DNA from: Symsagittifera roscoffensis
Lineage: Eukaryota; Xenacoelomorpha; Acoela; Convolutidae
Assembly: GCF_963678635.1 (NCBI RefSeq)
Contig: NC_087065.1
Location: 33,107,679 to 33,171,678, forward strand
Length of the DNA stretch: 64,000 nucleotides
Reading direction: 5' to 3'
A model generated the notes under the pieces. The model was not told the DNA's origin, did not search any database, and worked only from the letters and a program-made list of their open reading frames with translations. Below, piece after piece: positions 1 to 11,197 of this stretch (positions are counted from its first letter, which is position 1; each line of letters starts with the position of its first letter). The translations under genes and the position numbers were made by a program.

Positions 1-141
1 AATCAAATCTTTTTTTTTAATTGGTGTTAAGCTGTATCTAAGCACATCAGAACAAATGGTTGGCTGCACATTCGTTGAAGAATTATTATTATGATGACAT
101 TAAAAATTAGTATAAAAATATCATTCAAAATTTTTCTCTAG

Positions 142-3100
142 GTACAATGAAAAGACTCTTCTACCCTTGAGAGTGTCAAAATATCAGACTAATTTTGTTG
201 TGGATTTGCTGCTTCTAAATGATATGGGCACGCATCACTACGTCGTGATAAAAGACCTGAACAAGCTAGTGAGCAAAATGCAAAAAAGAAAACTGAGATC
301 GAGAAACATGCTGTGCCGAAATTGCTTCCACTGGTGTTCATCTCAGGAACGACTTGAGCGCCACCAGTTAATCTGCATGGGGAACGAACCAGCAATCGTT
401 ACCATGCCAAATGTTGACAAGAGCAGTGTAGGCTTCAAAAATTGGTGCTCGAAGCTATAGCCCATTCGCGGTTTACTTTGATTTGGAGTCTGTGCTGGAG
501 AAGGTGGAGACAGTGAGAAATAATCCTACCTGTTCGAGCACAACCGTGATTGAAAAACATAAACCCAGCAGTTTTTGCCTTGTCGTTGTGGAAGCTGGAA
601 ACCCGAAACCGGCGTTTTTTTCACTTCATCGAGGAGTGGACGCCATGACTAAATTCGTTCGAAGGCTGGAAGTATTGGCGCGTGACTTTCATAATAAAAA
701 ACGACGATACCCGAACTACCTCGGAAGCACCACTTTTCTTGAAGACAGTGACAAATGCTGGATTTGCGAAGAGGAATTCTCCGAAACTAACGCAAAAGTT
801 TTGGACCATAATCATTTCGATGGATCATTCCTCGGATGGGCTCACAACAGATGCAACTTCCTGAGACGTACCATACAATTCACCCCTGTCTTTTCCCACA
901 ATCTCCAGAATTATGATTTGCACCATGTACTGAAGAGTCTGCAAGATACCAATACCAGAAAAACCTTTTCGGTCATTCCACTCAATGACGAAAAATTTAT
1001 TTCACTTACAATGAAAGAGTGGATTAGATCGTACACTAAGGAAAAAGGAAATGTCTATAATGTTTACGAAGAAATCCGTTTTGTGGACAGTTGTAAATTT
1101 ATGAACAGCTCACTCGATGAGCTAGCTCGAAATCTACCCGTGGAAAAGTTCATATATCTCAATAACCACTTTGCTACCCGACCGGAAGAAGATAAAGCAT
1201 TGATTCGACAAAAAAGTTACTTCCCCTACTCGTATGTTGACAGCTATGCAAGATACACAGAAGATGGACTACCTGCACGCGACAAGTGGACCAACACGCT
1301 GCAAGGAGGTGTTGTTAGTGTCAGTGAAAAAGAATACCAACATGCATGGTTAGTGTACACTCGTTTCGGTTGTCAGACTTTGGACGAATACAGCAATTTG
1401 TATCTAACGACTGATACCTTGATTCTTGCATGCGTTTTTGAAGAGTTTAGACGATTGTGTTATGAAACATATAAATTAGATTGTGCTCAATATTTCACGG
1501 TTAGCAATCTCTCAGGGGATGCATTTTTGCGAACATGAAAAGCTGACCTCCATTTGCTCACTAATAGGGAGCACTTGGATATGGCAGAAAACCTGATCAG
1601 GGGGGGCATTGCTAGTGTGTTTCAAAAAAGACTTGTTTCCGCCAACAATAAATTTGTGAAAAAAATTACGACCCTAAACAGCCTAACACTTTCCTCTTCA
1701 TGATAGACGCGAACAATTTATATGGCGGGATTATGGAGAAATTTCCTCTTCCACTTAACTCATTCGAGTTTAATGACCAAGTAACTATAGCCGAAATTCT
1801 CAAAACGAGCAGAGAATCCAAAATTGGATACATTTTGGACGTCGATCTTTTATACCCCGATCATTTTCACGATGCACATTCGGATTACCCACTCGCCCCA
1901 ACAAAAGAAGTTGTGTCCAAAATGTGGCTCAGTGAGCTTCAATTGGACATGTTGAAAAAAAACGAACATTTCGGATAAAGTGGACACTACGCCAAAGCTC
2001 GTACAAAACTTCTTTCCAAAGAAAAACTATACTGTACACAACCTAACACTTCAGCTCTATGTCAAACTTGGTTTGAAAATTGAAAAAGTAAATCGAGTAC
2101 TGCAGTTTAGAAAAGAAAAATTTATTGCACCATATGTTCAGTTGAACACTGAGCTCCGAAAAAAAGCTACTACCAAGTTTGAACAAGATTTCTTCTAGCA
2201 AATAATAAATAGTGCGTTTGGAAAATTCTGCGAATCAAAAAGGAATCGACTCATTGTAGATAATGCCGAAGAACTGCAAAATTTATCAAGGAAAAAAAGA
2301 TTTAGCAGTATAAAAATTATCGACCAACACTTGGTATCTGTAACCTCAAATCCTGTGAACATTAAATGGGATAAGCCCACAATAATTGGTGCAACGATAC
2401 TAGATTTGGCAAAATTTTACATGTTCCAGTTCCATTACAACATAATCAAGAAAAGTTTTGACGCAACTCTTTTATATTCGGACACTGATTCGTTCTGGTA
2501 AGAAATCCGCAGCAAAGATCTCTACAATGAAATTAAGAAAAACCATGAACTGCTAAATCATTTTGACTTTTCAAATCTACCAGCCACCCACCGCCTCTAC
2601 ACCAACGAGAATTTGCGCGTTACCCACAAATTCAAGGACGAGTTTGCTGGGGAGATCATACAGGAGTACGTCGGACTAAAACCCAAACTGTACAGCATTA
2701 TTTCTTCCAGTAAGTTTCTTTTTCTTTTCTTTTACCATTTTGCAATTACCATTTTAGAAAAGGGCAACAAAACCAAATCAAAAGATTATGTAGTGAGGGG
2801 TGGGGGAGGGGGAAGGGAGGTATTTATGTGGAAAAGGGAAAAAACTGTTAAAAATTTAAAGTAAATCGTTTGTATTTTTGTTTCAGTCATGGATAAGAAA
2901 AGCGCGAAGGGGATTGCAAAACATGCAAAAGGGAGCTAACCCATAATAAATACAAAGTAACTTTGACTTACTGTTCGCTGGTCCGGTCAGAAAATGTGAG
3001 GATAAATTCCTGCAATCACAATTAACAAACCATAATAACGAACAAAATTTCCCTGAGCGCATTTGACAATAAGCGCTATATACATGCAGACAGAGTAACT

Positions 3101-3511
3101 ACTATTCCTTTCGGACATAAATGTTTGCGTGAGGATATGTTCATAAGCGAAATTGGGCGCACCATGGACTGGGGCGAATACGACGTAGACGACGCCGTGG
3201 TCCCCACTCCCACCGATAACGGAAGTGGGGAGGATTTGGCTGAAGCTATAGAAGCGCAGGGTGGGTATTACGTGGATATTTTTACTCCACCAGATATGGG
3301 GTTCAACCAACCCACATACACTGATCAAGAGCTAGAACAGGATTTGGTAGATTTCGACCAGCTAAGTGGGCAAAATGAGTCCGAACCAGCAGCGTACAAC
3401 TACCCCTATTTGGACATTGAAGCTCGAGAAGAAAACGAGCGGGAAGAAATTAGACCACCTAAACGGCGGTGCTTAAATCGACGTGCTATTATATTAGACG
3501 ATTCTGACTAA
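142..3511 (+). pseudogene. Polinton/Maverick-type protein-primed DNA polymerase B, degenerate, 5' end off window
   Basis: This is the remnant of a family-B, protein-primed DNA polymerase of the Polinton/Maverick (adintovirus-like) type, which copies the element's own DNA. A splice acceptor at 140-141 opens the first visible exon. Domains in order: a Cys2-His-Cys zinc finger (CRNC at about 312, closing H and C near 360-375); the ExoI motif FDLES near 478-490; an endonuclease VII-like Cys/His block (CWIC near 757, HNHFDG near 810, AHNRCN near 840); polymerase motif A (DANNLYG near 1707); motif B (NSAFGK near 2210); motif C (YSDTDS near 2475); and a family-typical C terminus (FDNKRY near 3060) with an acidic tail. 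Lesions: frameshifts near 440, 1670, 1975 and 2930; stops at 1536-1538, 2196-2198, 2499-2501 and 3024-3026. The family assignment is firm. Loss of function is inferred from the lesions. Confidence 0.9.
2710..2886 (+). other. Spliceosomal-type intron inside the Polinton polymerase remnant
   Basis: The polymerase frame breaks at a GTAAGT donor (2710) and resumes after a pyrimidine-rich tract ending TTTCAG (2885-2886). Joining the flanks keeps the conserved reading frame for a further 16 codons. The interior includes a G-rich tract near 2799-2820. This 177-bp intron, together with the acceptor at 140-141, suggests the polymerase gene was spliced. The call rests on consensus splice sites and frame continuity. 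Confidence 0.7.
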
Positions 3512-3805
3512 CTAAGTTCTGATTATGAATGTAAATGATTAGCTTTATAGTACTTTTCATTCAGGAAAAAAAAGCTTTTCAAAATTGTTCTTTTGACCGA
3601 AAAGTGAAATAATCAACAACTCTAATTGTGAGGGGGAGGGGGTATTCAAAACAACAATATAAACTTACCAATATCACAGCATTTTATTTAATTCCACACG
3701 TGGCGATAAAAATTACAAAACGCGCGCAGTAAAGTTTGAACGTTCAAAGTGAAAGGGAAAACATGCACCAACCAAAACTTAATTCCATGCCCGTTTCCAT
3801 AAATT
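3512..3805. other. Non-coding tail after the polymerase remnant
   Basis: AT-rich sequence following the polymerase stop. No open frame or recognisable signal was seen apart from a short G-rich tract near 3631-3642. Confidence 0.5.
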
Positions 3806-3947
3806 GGCTGGAAAATTACCAATTTTAACCCCCTTAAAACATGCGTGCCCGAAAAAGTAGGGGCTTTAACCCCTTTGGCGGTTAAAAGTGGTAAGTACAA
3901 CGGCACACCGAAAAAAGGGGGGGTTAAAAGTGGTCATTTTCCTAGCC
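3806..3947. mobile_element. Short MITE with ~30-bp terminal inverted repeats
   Basis: The left end (GGCTGGAAAATTACCAATTT, followed by a C-run) is an imperfect inverted copy of the right end, where a G-run precedes TTAAAAGTGG and the stretch closes CATTTTCCTAGCC. The whole is about 142 bp with no coding capacity, which fits a non-autonomous DNA transposon. The family is not identified and no clear target-site duplication was seen. Confidence 0.6.
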
Positions 3948-4540
3948 ACTTTTACTATACTACTAATATAGTTCAATTTTTCCCGCTTGTATCTCCACTC
4001 CGCGTATGTTAATAATATTCTGCTCTTTTCTCCGTCTGTTGTCCGATCTATAAAGATTTCACCGAACGCACATTTCAGAGGAGCTTTTTTTGATTCAATG
4101 TGACCATAGATTTTTTTTATACCATGGCCAGCGTTTCAGTGGGTAGTCATTTGCACATGGTAGTCATTAGTCATGCGTGCCCTTTTAGCATAATTGTTAT
4201 GATAAACTTATTAAATAGATTTGTTATGTTTGATGTTTGTGCCTGTATCTGGAGCGCCCTCTGAGGGATTTTAGAGACAGGTCTGTCAAGTGGCTTTCTG
4301 TGGGGATGTGGGAAACTGGAACTGACTTGAGGAGTCTGGAGGTGCGCCGCTCGACCTACTGAGCTCGGGTGAGATTGTTCCTTGTTTTTGATTTTTATAA
4401 TTCGATTTTAAAATTTAAATTAATTTAGTTGTCTTTTTTTTATTTGCTGATTTGTAAAATTCCCACTAACCGCTTATCATGGGTTAGTTCAGTCCCCTAA
4501 AGTCCAGTCAAATCCTTTTTTTACCTTTATGCTGCGTCAA
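3948..4540. other. Non-coding; probable 5' untranslated part of the following LINE from about 4240
   Basis: From about 4240 the base composition becomes more GC-rich (for example GAGCGCCCTCTGAGGGATTTT near 4251), unlike the flanking AT-rich DNA, and it runs up to the PHD-finger reading frame. This is probably the 5' UTR of the retrotransposon at 4542-7427. Nothing else was recognised. Confidence 0.35.
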
Positions 4541-4541
4541 G

Positions 4542-4805
4542 ATGAGGAAAAACAACAAAGAGTGTACAAGCAAAGATTGCTTAAAACCTTCAGGACTGAT
4601 AAATTGGATTAGATGTGATTGTTGTTATAGTTGGTATCATATCAGTTGTGTAAATATTTCTCATAGCGACTCTATGAAAACCCAATGGTTTCAGTGTCCT
4701 TTATGCCTTGATGTAAAATCTTTTAATAAAGCAACAATAGGTTATAATTTAGTGCTAGACAATTATGTTAATACAGCCATCTCAAATATCCGAGTACTCA
4801 AGTGA
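4542..4805 (+). pseudogene. PHD-type zinc-finger N-terminal region of the LINE
   Basis: The 87-codon frame contains the Cys4-His-Cys3 pattern of a PHD finger: CTSKDC, CDCC, WYHISC and CPLC at about residues 8-56. PHD fingers bind histone tails in host proteins and are also found at the N terminus of some retrotransposon proteins. The frame ends at a stop at 4803-4805, but the next residues in the same frame (an acidic, hydrophilic stretch to about 4890) read as a natural continuation. It is therefore probably the 5' part of the same ORF as the reverse transcriptase, now broken. The role in targeting is inferred. Confidence 0.65.
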
Positions 4806-5107
4806 GTACCAAAAGACTCGCGTGTTCCCTTGGCGGAAAGTCTGTCGGACAAAATAAATGACATCGTCTACAATGTAGAAGATGTTACAAAATGGCTAAT
4901 TTTTTTTAACGTCGTTCTTGTTTTTTTTGGAGCAACCGAAAAGAAGTGGACGCAAACAGACCACAAGCATGAGTTCTTTGATAAATAAAAAAACTCGAGC
5001 AAATGACGTGTCACTTCCAAAACCCCATCCCCAAGTTTGAAGCCCGCCTCTGAGTGACCTCGAGCAGAGAATAAACTAATAAGTAGCAAGCTCGATGAAG
5101 GAAATGT

Positions 5108-6808
5108 ATGGGAGGAATAAGGCTTGCTGCTTCGGATGACAGAATAGCTCCTTTTTCAACTGATAACTATCAAAAATTGTTGTCTAAGCACCCGCAGCGA
5201 GCCAAATTTGCAGCTCCAAGTCCAGAAAAGTTGGATAGTTTTTTCGTAACCGATTTCGACCTATACAAAGCGATAATGTCCTTTCCAAACGGATCAGCAG
5301 CAGGTCCTGATAAAATAGTTCCTTAAATTTTTAAAGATCTTGTTAGTAAGTCGAATGGCAGTGCAGGACTTAATTTTCTGAAATCGCTTACCAAGCTGAT
5401 AAACCTCATTGGAGATGGCAAAATACCCGAACCACTAAGACCTTTCTTTTTTGGCGCAAAGCTTATCGCCCTCATAAAGATAGACGGAGGGTTGAGACCG
5501 ATTGCCATAGGCAACACGCTGAGACGTCTCGCGTCTAAATGCGCTGGAAGCAAGGCCCTCTCTGAGCAACAAAATTTTTTCGGAAACGTACAGGTAGGAT
5601 GCGGTACCAAACGAGGAGCAGAAATAGCTGCGCACTCGTTTCGAAACCTAATTGAACGCGACGACAATCCAAAATGCACTGTTCTTTTAAAACTAGATTT
5701 TAAGAATGCCTTTAACTCTTTAAACAGAGAAACAATGCTGAATCATGTTTATTCAAATCGCCCCGAATTGTATAATTACACCCATTGCGCGTATGGTAAA
5801 CCTAGTTACCTTTTTTACGGAAGCTCTGTCATAATGTCAGAAGACAGAACTCAGCAAGGTGATCCTGAAGCCCCATCCCTTTTTGCGGAAATAATTCATA
5901 CACTAGTCAAACAATTGGAGTCGAAAATTAACATCTGGTATTTAGATGATGAGAATTTAGCCGACGACTATAAGGTAGTACTCCGGGACCTTAAAAACAT
6001 TCTTTACGGCCTGAGCTTAAACACTGAGAAGTGTGAACTTTGTTTTTTGGGACCGACTACCAGTACAGAGTATAATTCAATTTTAACACAATTTCGAAAA
6101 ATATGCCCCAAAATAAATATAAAAACAAAAGAAGAGCTCCTCATTTTAGGATCTCCAATCGGCAAACTTTGCCGAAAAGAACTGCTCGACGAAAAAATTA
6201 AGGAGCTTGAAAAAATCTCGGATGTCATTGACAAACTAGACGCCCATTATGGTTTTAACCACCTGAAAAATTGCTTTAGCATGCCAAAACTCCTATATTT
6301 TTTGCGTACAAGCCCTTGTTTTTTGCAAAATGATTTTTTGGAACGCTAAAATAAATTACTAAGAAATTCTTTACGCAAGGTCACTAACGTGAAAATGGAT
6401 GATAACAAGTTTTTACAAGCAGTTCTCCCGGCAGCCAAAGGTGGCTTGGGCGTTTCTTCCGCTCGTCTACTCGCTTTACCCGCTTTCTTAGCCTCAGCAG
6501 TAGGAGCAAAAGATGCCTTGAGCGAAATCTTTGGCTTGGAGCATGTGGATGAAACCTATGATGATGCGCTTAAACGGTGGTTTGACCTTGGAAAAAAAAT
6601 TGAAATGGCTCCGGAAAATGAAATCCAAAAAAATTGGACGGAGCCAATTTTTGACAGCGAAATTGCAGACTTGATTTTACGACTCGAACCAACGGACGTA
6701 AAAAAGTTCAACGCGTTCCAAGATAGATTTTGCTCCCAATGGTTGAACGTCGTCCCGTGCAAAAATTTAAGGTTAAAACTGTCGAAACAACAACTCGAAT
6801 TGCGATAG
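5108..6808 (+). pseudogene. LINE reverse transcriptase, interrupted by two in-frame stops
   Basis: One reading frame covers the reverse transcriptase. It starts with the pre-RT motif GSAAGPDKI (about 5297), then RPIAIGNTLRR (about 5497), the motif A region LKLDFKNAFNSLNRE (about 5690), QQGDPEAPSLF (about 5853), the catalytic YLDDENLADD (about 5938), and the GL-LN-KCE motif (about 6008) with the thumb. In-frame stops lie at 5324-5326 (probably from a CAA codon) and 6347-6349. The thumb continues as a Leu/Ala-rich stretch (AAKGGLGVSSARLLALPAFLAS, read from 6434). The frame is lost near 6800 and the protein continues in the next frame. This is clearly non-LTR RT; the clade is not determined. A complete copy would make a target-primed cDNA. 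Confidence 0.85.
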
Positions 6809-7427
6809 GACTTCGATTAGGATCAAAAATATGCGAACGGCATAAATGCGTGTGCGGAAAAGACGTTACCGAGGATGGTTGGCATGGTCTTTCTTGCCTC
6901 AAAAGTGCAGGGAGATTCTCTAGGCATTCAAACCTGAATGCCCTTATAAAGCAGAGTCTATCATTTACTCACATTCCGTCTGTTTTAGAACCACGACACC
7001 TCTACAGGACCGATCAGAAGCGACCAGACGGTTTGACGCTCGTTCCATGGGCTGATGGTAAGCAGCTCTTGTGGGATGTAACGGTAGTAGACTCCTAGCT
7101 CCTTATAGGATTAATGCCGGGTCTGTTTGTAACCCTGGTACGGCTGCCGCTGATGCGGAAGAGCGAAAAATTGACAAGTATAACGATCTTGTAAATGATG
7201 GATATCTTTTTCAACCGCTAGCTTTTGAAATTCAGGGCGCGGCCGGCCCCAGCACAGAAGTTTTTTTGAGCAAGCTTTGTAAGAACCTAAGCATATGCAC
7301 TGAGGAACCCAGAGCAGGCAGCTTTTTAAAACAGAGAATCTCCCTGGCAATACAGATTGCGAACGCCGCTTGCGTACTCGGAACAATAAATGACAAAATA
7401 ACTTTCGACGAAATTTTTTACTTGTAA
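6800..7427 (+). pseudogene. LINE C-terminal Cys/His motif and restriction-like endonuclease domain
   Basis: This continues the RT protein after a frameshift near 6800. A zinc-binding pattern (CVCG, GWHGLSC at about 6847-6898) is followed by RH, then [10 protein letters not shown] and [10 protein letters not shown] (about 7021-7097). That matches the PD-(D/E)xK arrangement of the restriction-like endonuclease in R2/HERO-type LINEs, with D in RPDG and D in WDVT as candidate catalytic residues. A second frameshift near 7095 moves to the frame read from 7071, which carries a conserved-looking tail (ADAEERKIDKYNDL, QRISLAIQIANAA) and stops at 7425-7427. The nuclease would nick the target to prime reverse transcription. 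This copy is inactive. Confidence 0.7.
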
Positions 7428-9058
7428 CTCTTGTATATTATATTATCTCGTGACGAGTTGCGTGTTTTTAATTGAAGAAACGTAACCCGTATCGATTTTA
7501 TTTGAAAAGGACTTAAACACTTGTCATCTTCTTTTATCATTATCACTTCCATATCTAAAAAATTCCAAGGATTTTGACTGGAATACATGATGAAGGGACT
7601 CATGACTGTAACCTCGGTTACTATGATACTTTTGACCTTCTGATTACATTGTAATAAAAAAAAGTCATTAGTCATTCGCGGGAGTGACTTTCATGACAGT
7701 ATTTCTGGTCTTTTTGGTCTTAGATTATCACTTCTTTTTACTTTAATTGTTTTATCTCATTTCAAGACTCAAACCACCTTGGATTTTTCCGTTTCCCAAA
7801 AGAGCCATTAACACTCTTGGATAGCACCATGCGGATGTAGCTCTATACCTATTAGACTATTTTAGCAGTCCCTGGAAGTGTATCAATGGAACTAGTGAAG
7901 CATGCCCGCGCAGTATAATAATATAATCATAATTATAAAGATTTTAGGAAATATCAAGGGGATGTTGACTCCCTTTCAAGTTTTAGATCAAATCAAAAGT
8001 TTAGTTCTCTAACGTTTATACAGTTTGTGCAATTGCATTCAACCCTCCATGAGCACGGATTTCCGTCTTTGAGTTTCTCTTTGATGTCTTTGATGTTTTC
8101 GCAGTCGATGATGTCATATTTCAAATAGCCGTTAATAAGCTTAGTCAGTGTGCACGCGCGTTGGAAAAAAAATCCGATTCAGATTTTTGTAGTCTGAATT
8201 TTGTGCTTTCACATTTCTTCAAGCTCGAATGTCTTCTTTAAGTGACATAAATTTTTACCAGTGCTGGTCTGTTTTGCCATTGATAATTTGATGCAGTAGA
8301 AGTAGAATGTGCAGTTCATGATAAAGTGACAGCGGTAGGATTTTAAGTTGAATTATTCTGTCTCTGTATCCATGATGTGCCTGTTGTCATTTTATCTGGC
8401 AGATTTTTATCGATTTAAATCTGGCTGATTCATTTTTGTGTTTAATAAAAACCTGTGCTATTATATATTCAACCATTCAAAAACTGGTTTTAATGCCAGG
8501 CGATGGTTTTGAATAGCCATTTTTGATTGGTTTGAATACGATAGAAAAACTGGATGTTTTTTAATAGCTTGGTAAATATATGATATGCTTTTTGTCTCTA
8601 ATCCTTCTATCAGATTAAAGTGTGGCTTTTTCGAAGCGTTGCAGATATATGATTTGTATGCAATTTAAAATATTTAAACCGCGTTGTTATATTGTGCACC
8701 TTGTTACCATAATACGCTCGTCCGTATGAGGCTGAAGTGTACTTTGTTCTGTGGAAAACGGACGAAAACGCTTTTTTCGACATCGTGAAATTTGACGTTA
8801 GTGATTGAAGTCGCTGTACTTTATACTTTTTGTTTATTCGATTTTTTGTTATATCAATTAATTAAACCGTTTTTTAATACTTCAGATTGAATTAATGAGT
8901 TATTGTTGTTGACAAATATATACGAAAGTCTGCAAAAATATTCAATAGTTTGTTCAGACATTTATATATCAAACTAGCAATGGTATCATGAAAGCTCACT
9001 AGCGAATAAATAATTTGACAGTTTCAAGATTCTTTTTTTTATAAGTTCTGCCTGATCA
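7428..9058. other. Non-coding region upstream of the kinase gene
   Basis: AT-rich and free of convincing coding frames. It must hold the 3' end of the LINE and the promoter and 5' UTR of the kinase. No clear TATA box or initiator could be assigned. The base just 5' of the kinase ATG is not a strong Kozak context, but an in-frame TGA at 9053-9055 excludes an upstream start in the same exon. Confidence 0.4.
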
Positions 9059-9747
9059 ATGGACAGTTTCAATGACAGTGATAAAGACAGTTGCCGGTCT
9101 TCCTCAAGTGTTGCTTCCAGCAGTTCCAGACCTTCATCATCTGGAAAATCACCCAGATTTCTTACCCTGAAGCCATGCAGCTCACTCGTATTTTTCCCGC
9201 CTTCAGAATCTAAAACAGGCAATGACCTGTACGACGATCCAGACTTCAAAAAACTTCTTCAGACTGGCAAAATGCAGCTGGAAGACGAAAAAGAAGTGGA
9301 AATCAGTGCCGATGATATAATCACTGGGTCACAACTTGGATCCGGTCAGTACGGCCAGGTGTTCAAATGTCATGTGAACAAGTTTCCTCAATTCAGTTTG
9401 GCATATAAATCTATCAGGTTAGACCCGGAGCCTCGGAAGAAGAAACTGATATTGGCGGAACTGGAAGCGACAAGGAAGGTAAAGAATCACGCTTATGCTG
9501 TGCAGACATTCTGTGCAATCACATTTGAGACGAATCTCTGGTTCATCATGGAGCTCATGGATTTCTCTCTGAATGATTTGATCAAAGAGAGAAATAAGTA
9601 TGAGAGTGAAAAGGGGACTGGCAATGAGGTGACGGTACCTGAGTCAGTGGTAAGATTAGTGGCCTATGCTTGTGTGCAGTGCTTGAGCTATTTGAGTTCT
9701 CTCAAAATCATACACAGGGACGTGAAACCTGCCAACATTCTTATCAG
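9059..9747 (+). CDS. MAP kinase kinase-like protein kinase, exon 1
   Basis: First coding exon of a 410-codon dual-specificity kinase of the MAP2K (STE7) type, which would phosphorylate a MAP kinase in the cytoplasm. The start is the first ATG after an in-frame TGA at 9053-9055. Residues 9-30 are Ser-rich; KSPRFLTL (residues 30-37) fits a basic-plus-hydrophobic MAPK docking motif. Visible kinase motifs: glycine loop LGSGQYGQV (93-101), ATP-binding Lys in AYKSIRL (K117), a helix-C Glu in LAELE (E134 or E136), and catalytic HRDVKPANIL (219-228, D221, N226). The exon ends at 9747 with a GTAAG donor in phase 2. Intron 1 is 1147 bp. Which MAP2K subgroup it belongs to is not settled: the activation region is MEK1-like and the C terminus resembles MKK7/MKK6. 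Confidence 0.9.
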
Positions 9748-10894
9748 GTAAGAATTAAAAGTTTAAAGTTTTCGCGCTCCGTGCCGATAACAATCAATAT
9801 AATTAAGTGGGAACTGATTAAGTTTCGTTTTTTCCCCACAATTAAGTGATTAATGATTTCAATTCAATTTATGTAAATGCAGCTGATCTGTCATTCAATT
9901 CCTCGAATTATTGCGTTCGTGTTTGCTAATTATATAAATCAACTCGCCAATAGGAGGATTGGTCAAACAACAAAATCGAATCTTCGCGTCGCACAGAATG
10001 TTCCGACCACATTCATGAAAAACTAAATAATAAATTTTGTGCGTGGTAAGAAGAGAGAACTTCAAAAATGCCTAGAACGTTGGTGAATTAGGCTTAGTCG
10101 ACTACAGTTATATTCAAGACGTTACTAACAAACAAAATGAAAAAAAAAATCAAAAAATGTTTTTCTGCACAACCATTTTTTTAGGAAAACTTTTTGCCAA
10201 GGGGCACGGGAATGCTGGATAAAGCTCTTAATATTAGTTTTCCTTTTAAATACACAGGCAAATCTTGTGTTATAGTATGAACTCTTTTTTTTTCAACCTA
10301 AGCTGCAAAGATTGTTGCGATAAAAGGTGTTAATTTTGAAAGTGTTCATTTTGATCAATAACCAGCTATTAAATACAGCCAATGCTAAGGATATTGGCAC
10401 ATACTATTATAGTACTAATAGCACTTTAGCTTCAAGGTATCATGGATCTGTAGCGTAGAGGTAGGGAAGGAGACCCGCGACAAAATAAGAGGGTTCGAAC
10501 CTGGGAAGTATCGGATGTTTTCAATGAACTTTTTCGTATACTGGTTAAAATGCGTCCGCTCTATAAGTTGACTTTTTCAGTTCAAGTTGACTGTTACTGC
10601 TAGTGCTGCATAATTGAGAGTGTAGGCTCATAGTCTTATAGGCTCAAAGTTTTACTCATTCAGTTTTTCCCAGTAGCGTTATTGGTCATATTTTGCTTGT
10701 GTATGCGAAGGGCAACTTCGCCTCTGTGCTCAACTTCAAATAACGGGTGAAAGGGTGTTTGTATGATATATTAGTCGACCCCTTCCGATGATTGTTTATG
10801 GCACCTATTTTATCGTTGAAAAAACACGAAATACAAAGTATCTCCCTATTTTCAATGGTCGGAACAAATACCATTTCATAAAATCGAGTTGCAG
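9748..10894 (+). other. Intron 1 of the kinase gene
   Basis: Donor GTAAGA at 9748; acceptor GAGTTGCAG ending at 10894. Both flanks keep the kinase frame (split AG|G Arg codon, residue 230). The interior is non-coding apart from a tRNA/SINE-like B-box segment near 10443-10514. The open frame upstream of the acceptor is not part of the protein. Confidence 0.8.
10443..10514 (+). repeat. tRNA-derived SINE-like or tRNA-relic segment
   Basis: TAGCGTAGAGG (about 10451) resembles a Pol III A box, and GGGTTCGAACCTG (about 10491) matches the B-box consensus closely, at tRNA-like spacing. The T stem does not pair well and no anticodon stem is convincing, so this is more likely a tRNA-derived SINE head than a working tRNA gene. 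Confidence 0.35.
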
Positions 10895-11197
10895 GTGGGG
10901 CACTGGCGAAGTGAAAGTGGGCGACTTCGGCATCAGTGGACGACTGATGAATAGCATGGCCCACACAGAGATATTCCAGATTCATTACGTATCCCCAGAA
11001 AGACTCCAGATTGATGCTCCACCAAGCAACAACAGTCGTAGTAACAGAACTAGTATACCGGACTCGGCAGAGACCAGTCACTCTACTCCCTCTGCGGACA
11101 AAAGGAGGACCTACACTGTGAAAAATGACATATGGGCAGTGGGTGTGACATGCTATGAATTTGTCACTGGGCGGAACCCATTCAACGTGCAAGACAG
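10895..11197 (+). CDS. MAP kinase kinase-like protein kinase, exon 2
   Basis: Second exon, residues 230-331. It carries the DFG motif as VGDFGISG (D240), the activation loop NSMAHTE (S250-x3-T254, matching the S/T-x3-S/T dual phosphosite spacing of MAP2Ks) and the APE-equivalent SPERLQ (263-268). Where MEK1 has the conserved Gly-Thr of the P+1 segment this protein has Phe-Gln (257-258). Between SPERLQ and the subdomain IX aspartate (DIWAVG, D308) lies an insert of roughly 30 Ser/Thr/Asn/Pro-rich residues (about 270-303), longer than in MEK1. GRNPF follows at 322-326. The donor GTAAAA at 11198 is phase 2 and joins to exon 3 about 9 kb away. Confidence 0.88.

Larger units (their letters stand above)
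4240..7427 (+). mobile_element. Non-LTR retrotransposon (LINE) with PHD finger, RT and restriction-like endonuclease
   Basis: The element is delimited by coding content: a PHD-type zinc finger (4542-4805), a linker, a LINE reverse transcriptase (5108-6808) and a Cys/His plus restriction-like endonuclease C terminus (to 7427), all on the plus strand. No upstream APE-type endonuclease was seen, which fits the RLE-bearing LINE clades. The lesions show a dead copy. The 5' boundary is approximate, and no poly(A) tail or target-site duplication was recognised. Confidence 0.75.

Noticed and set aside
10443-10514. A working tRNA gene
   Set aside because: The B box is good, but the T stem and anticodon stem do not pair well. 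A SINE-like relic is more likely.
10788-10894. Open frame upstream of kinase exon 2 as coding sequence
   Set aside because: A good acceptor ends at 10894 and only the downstream part matches kinase motifs. The upstream codons do not match the residues expected after HRDVKPANIL.
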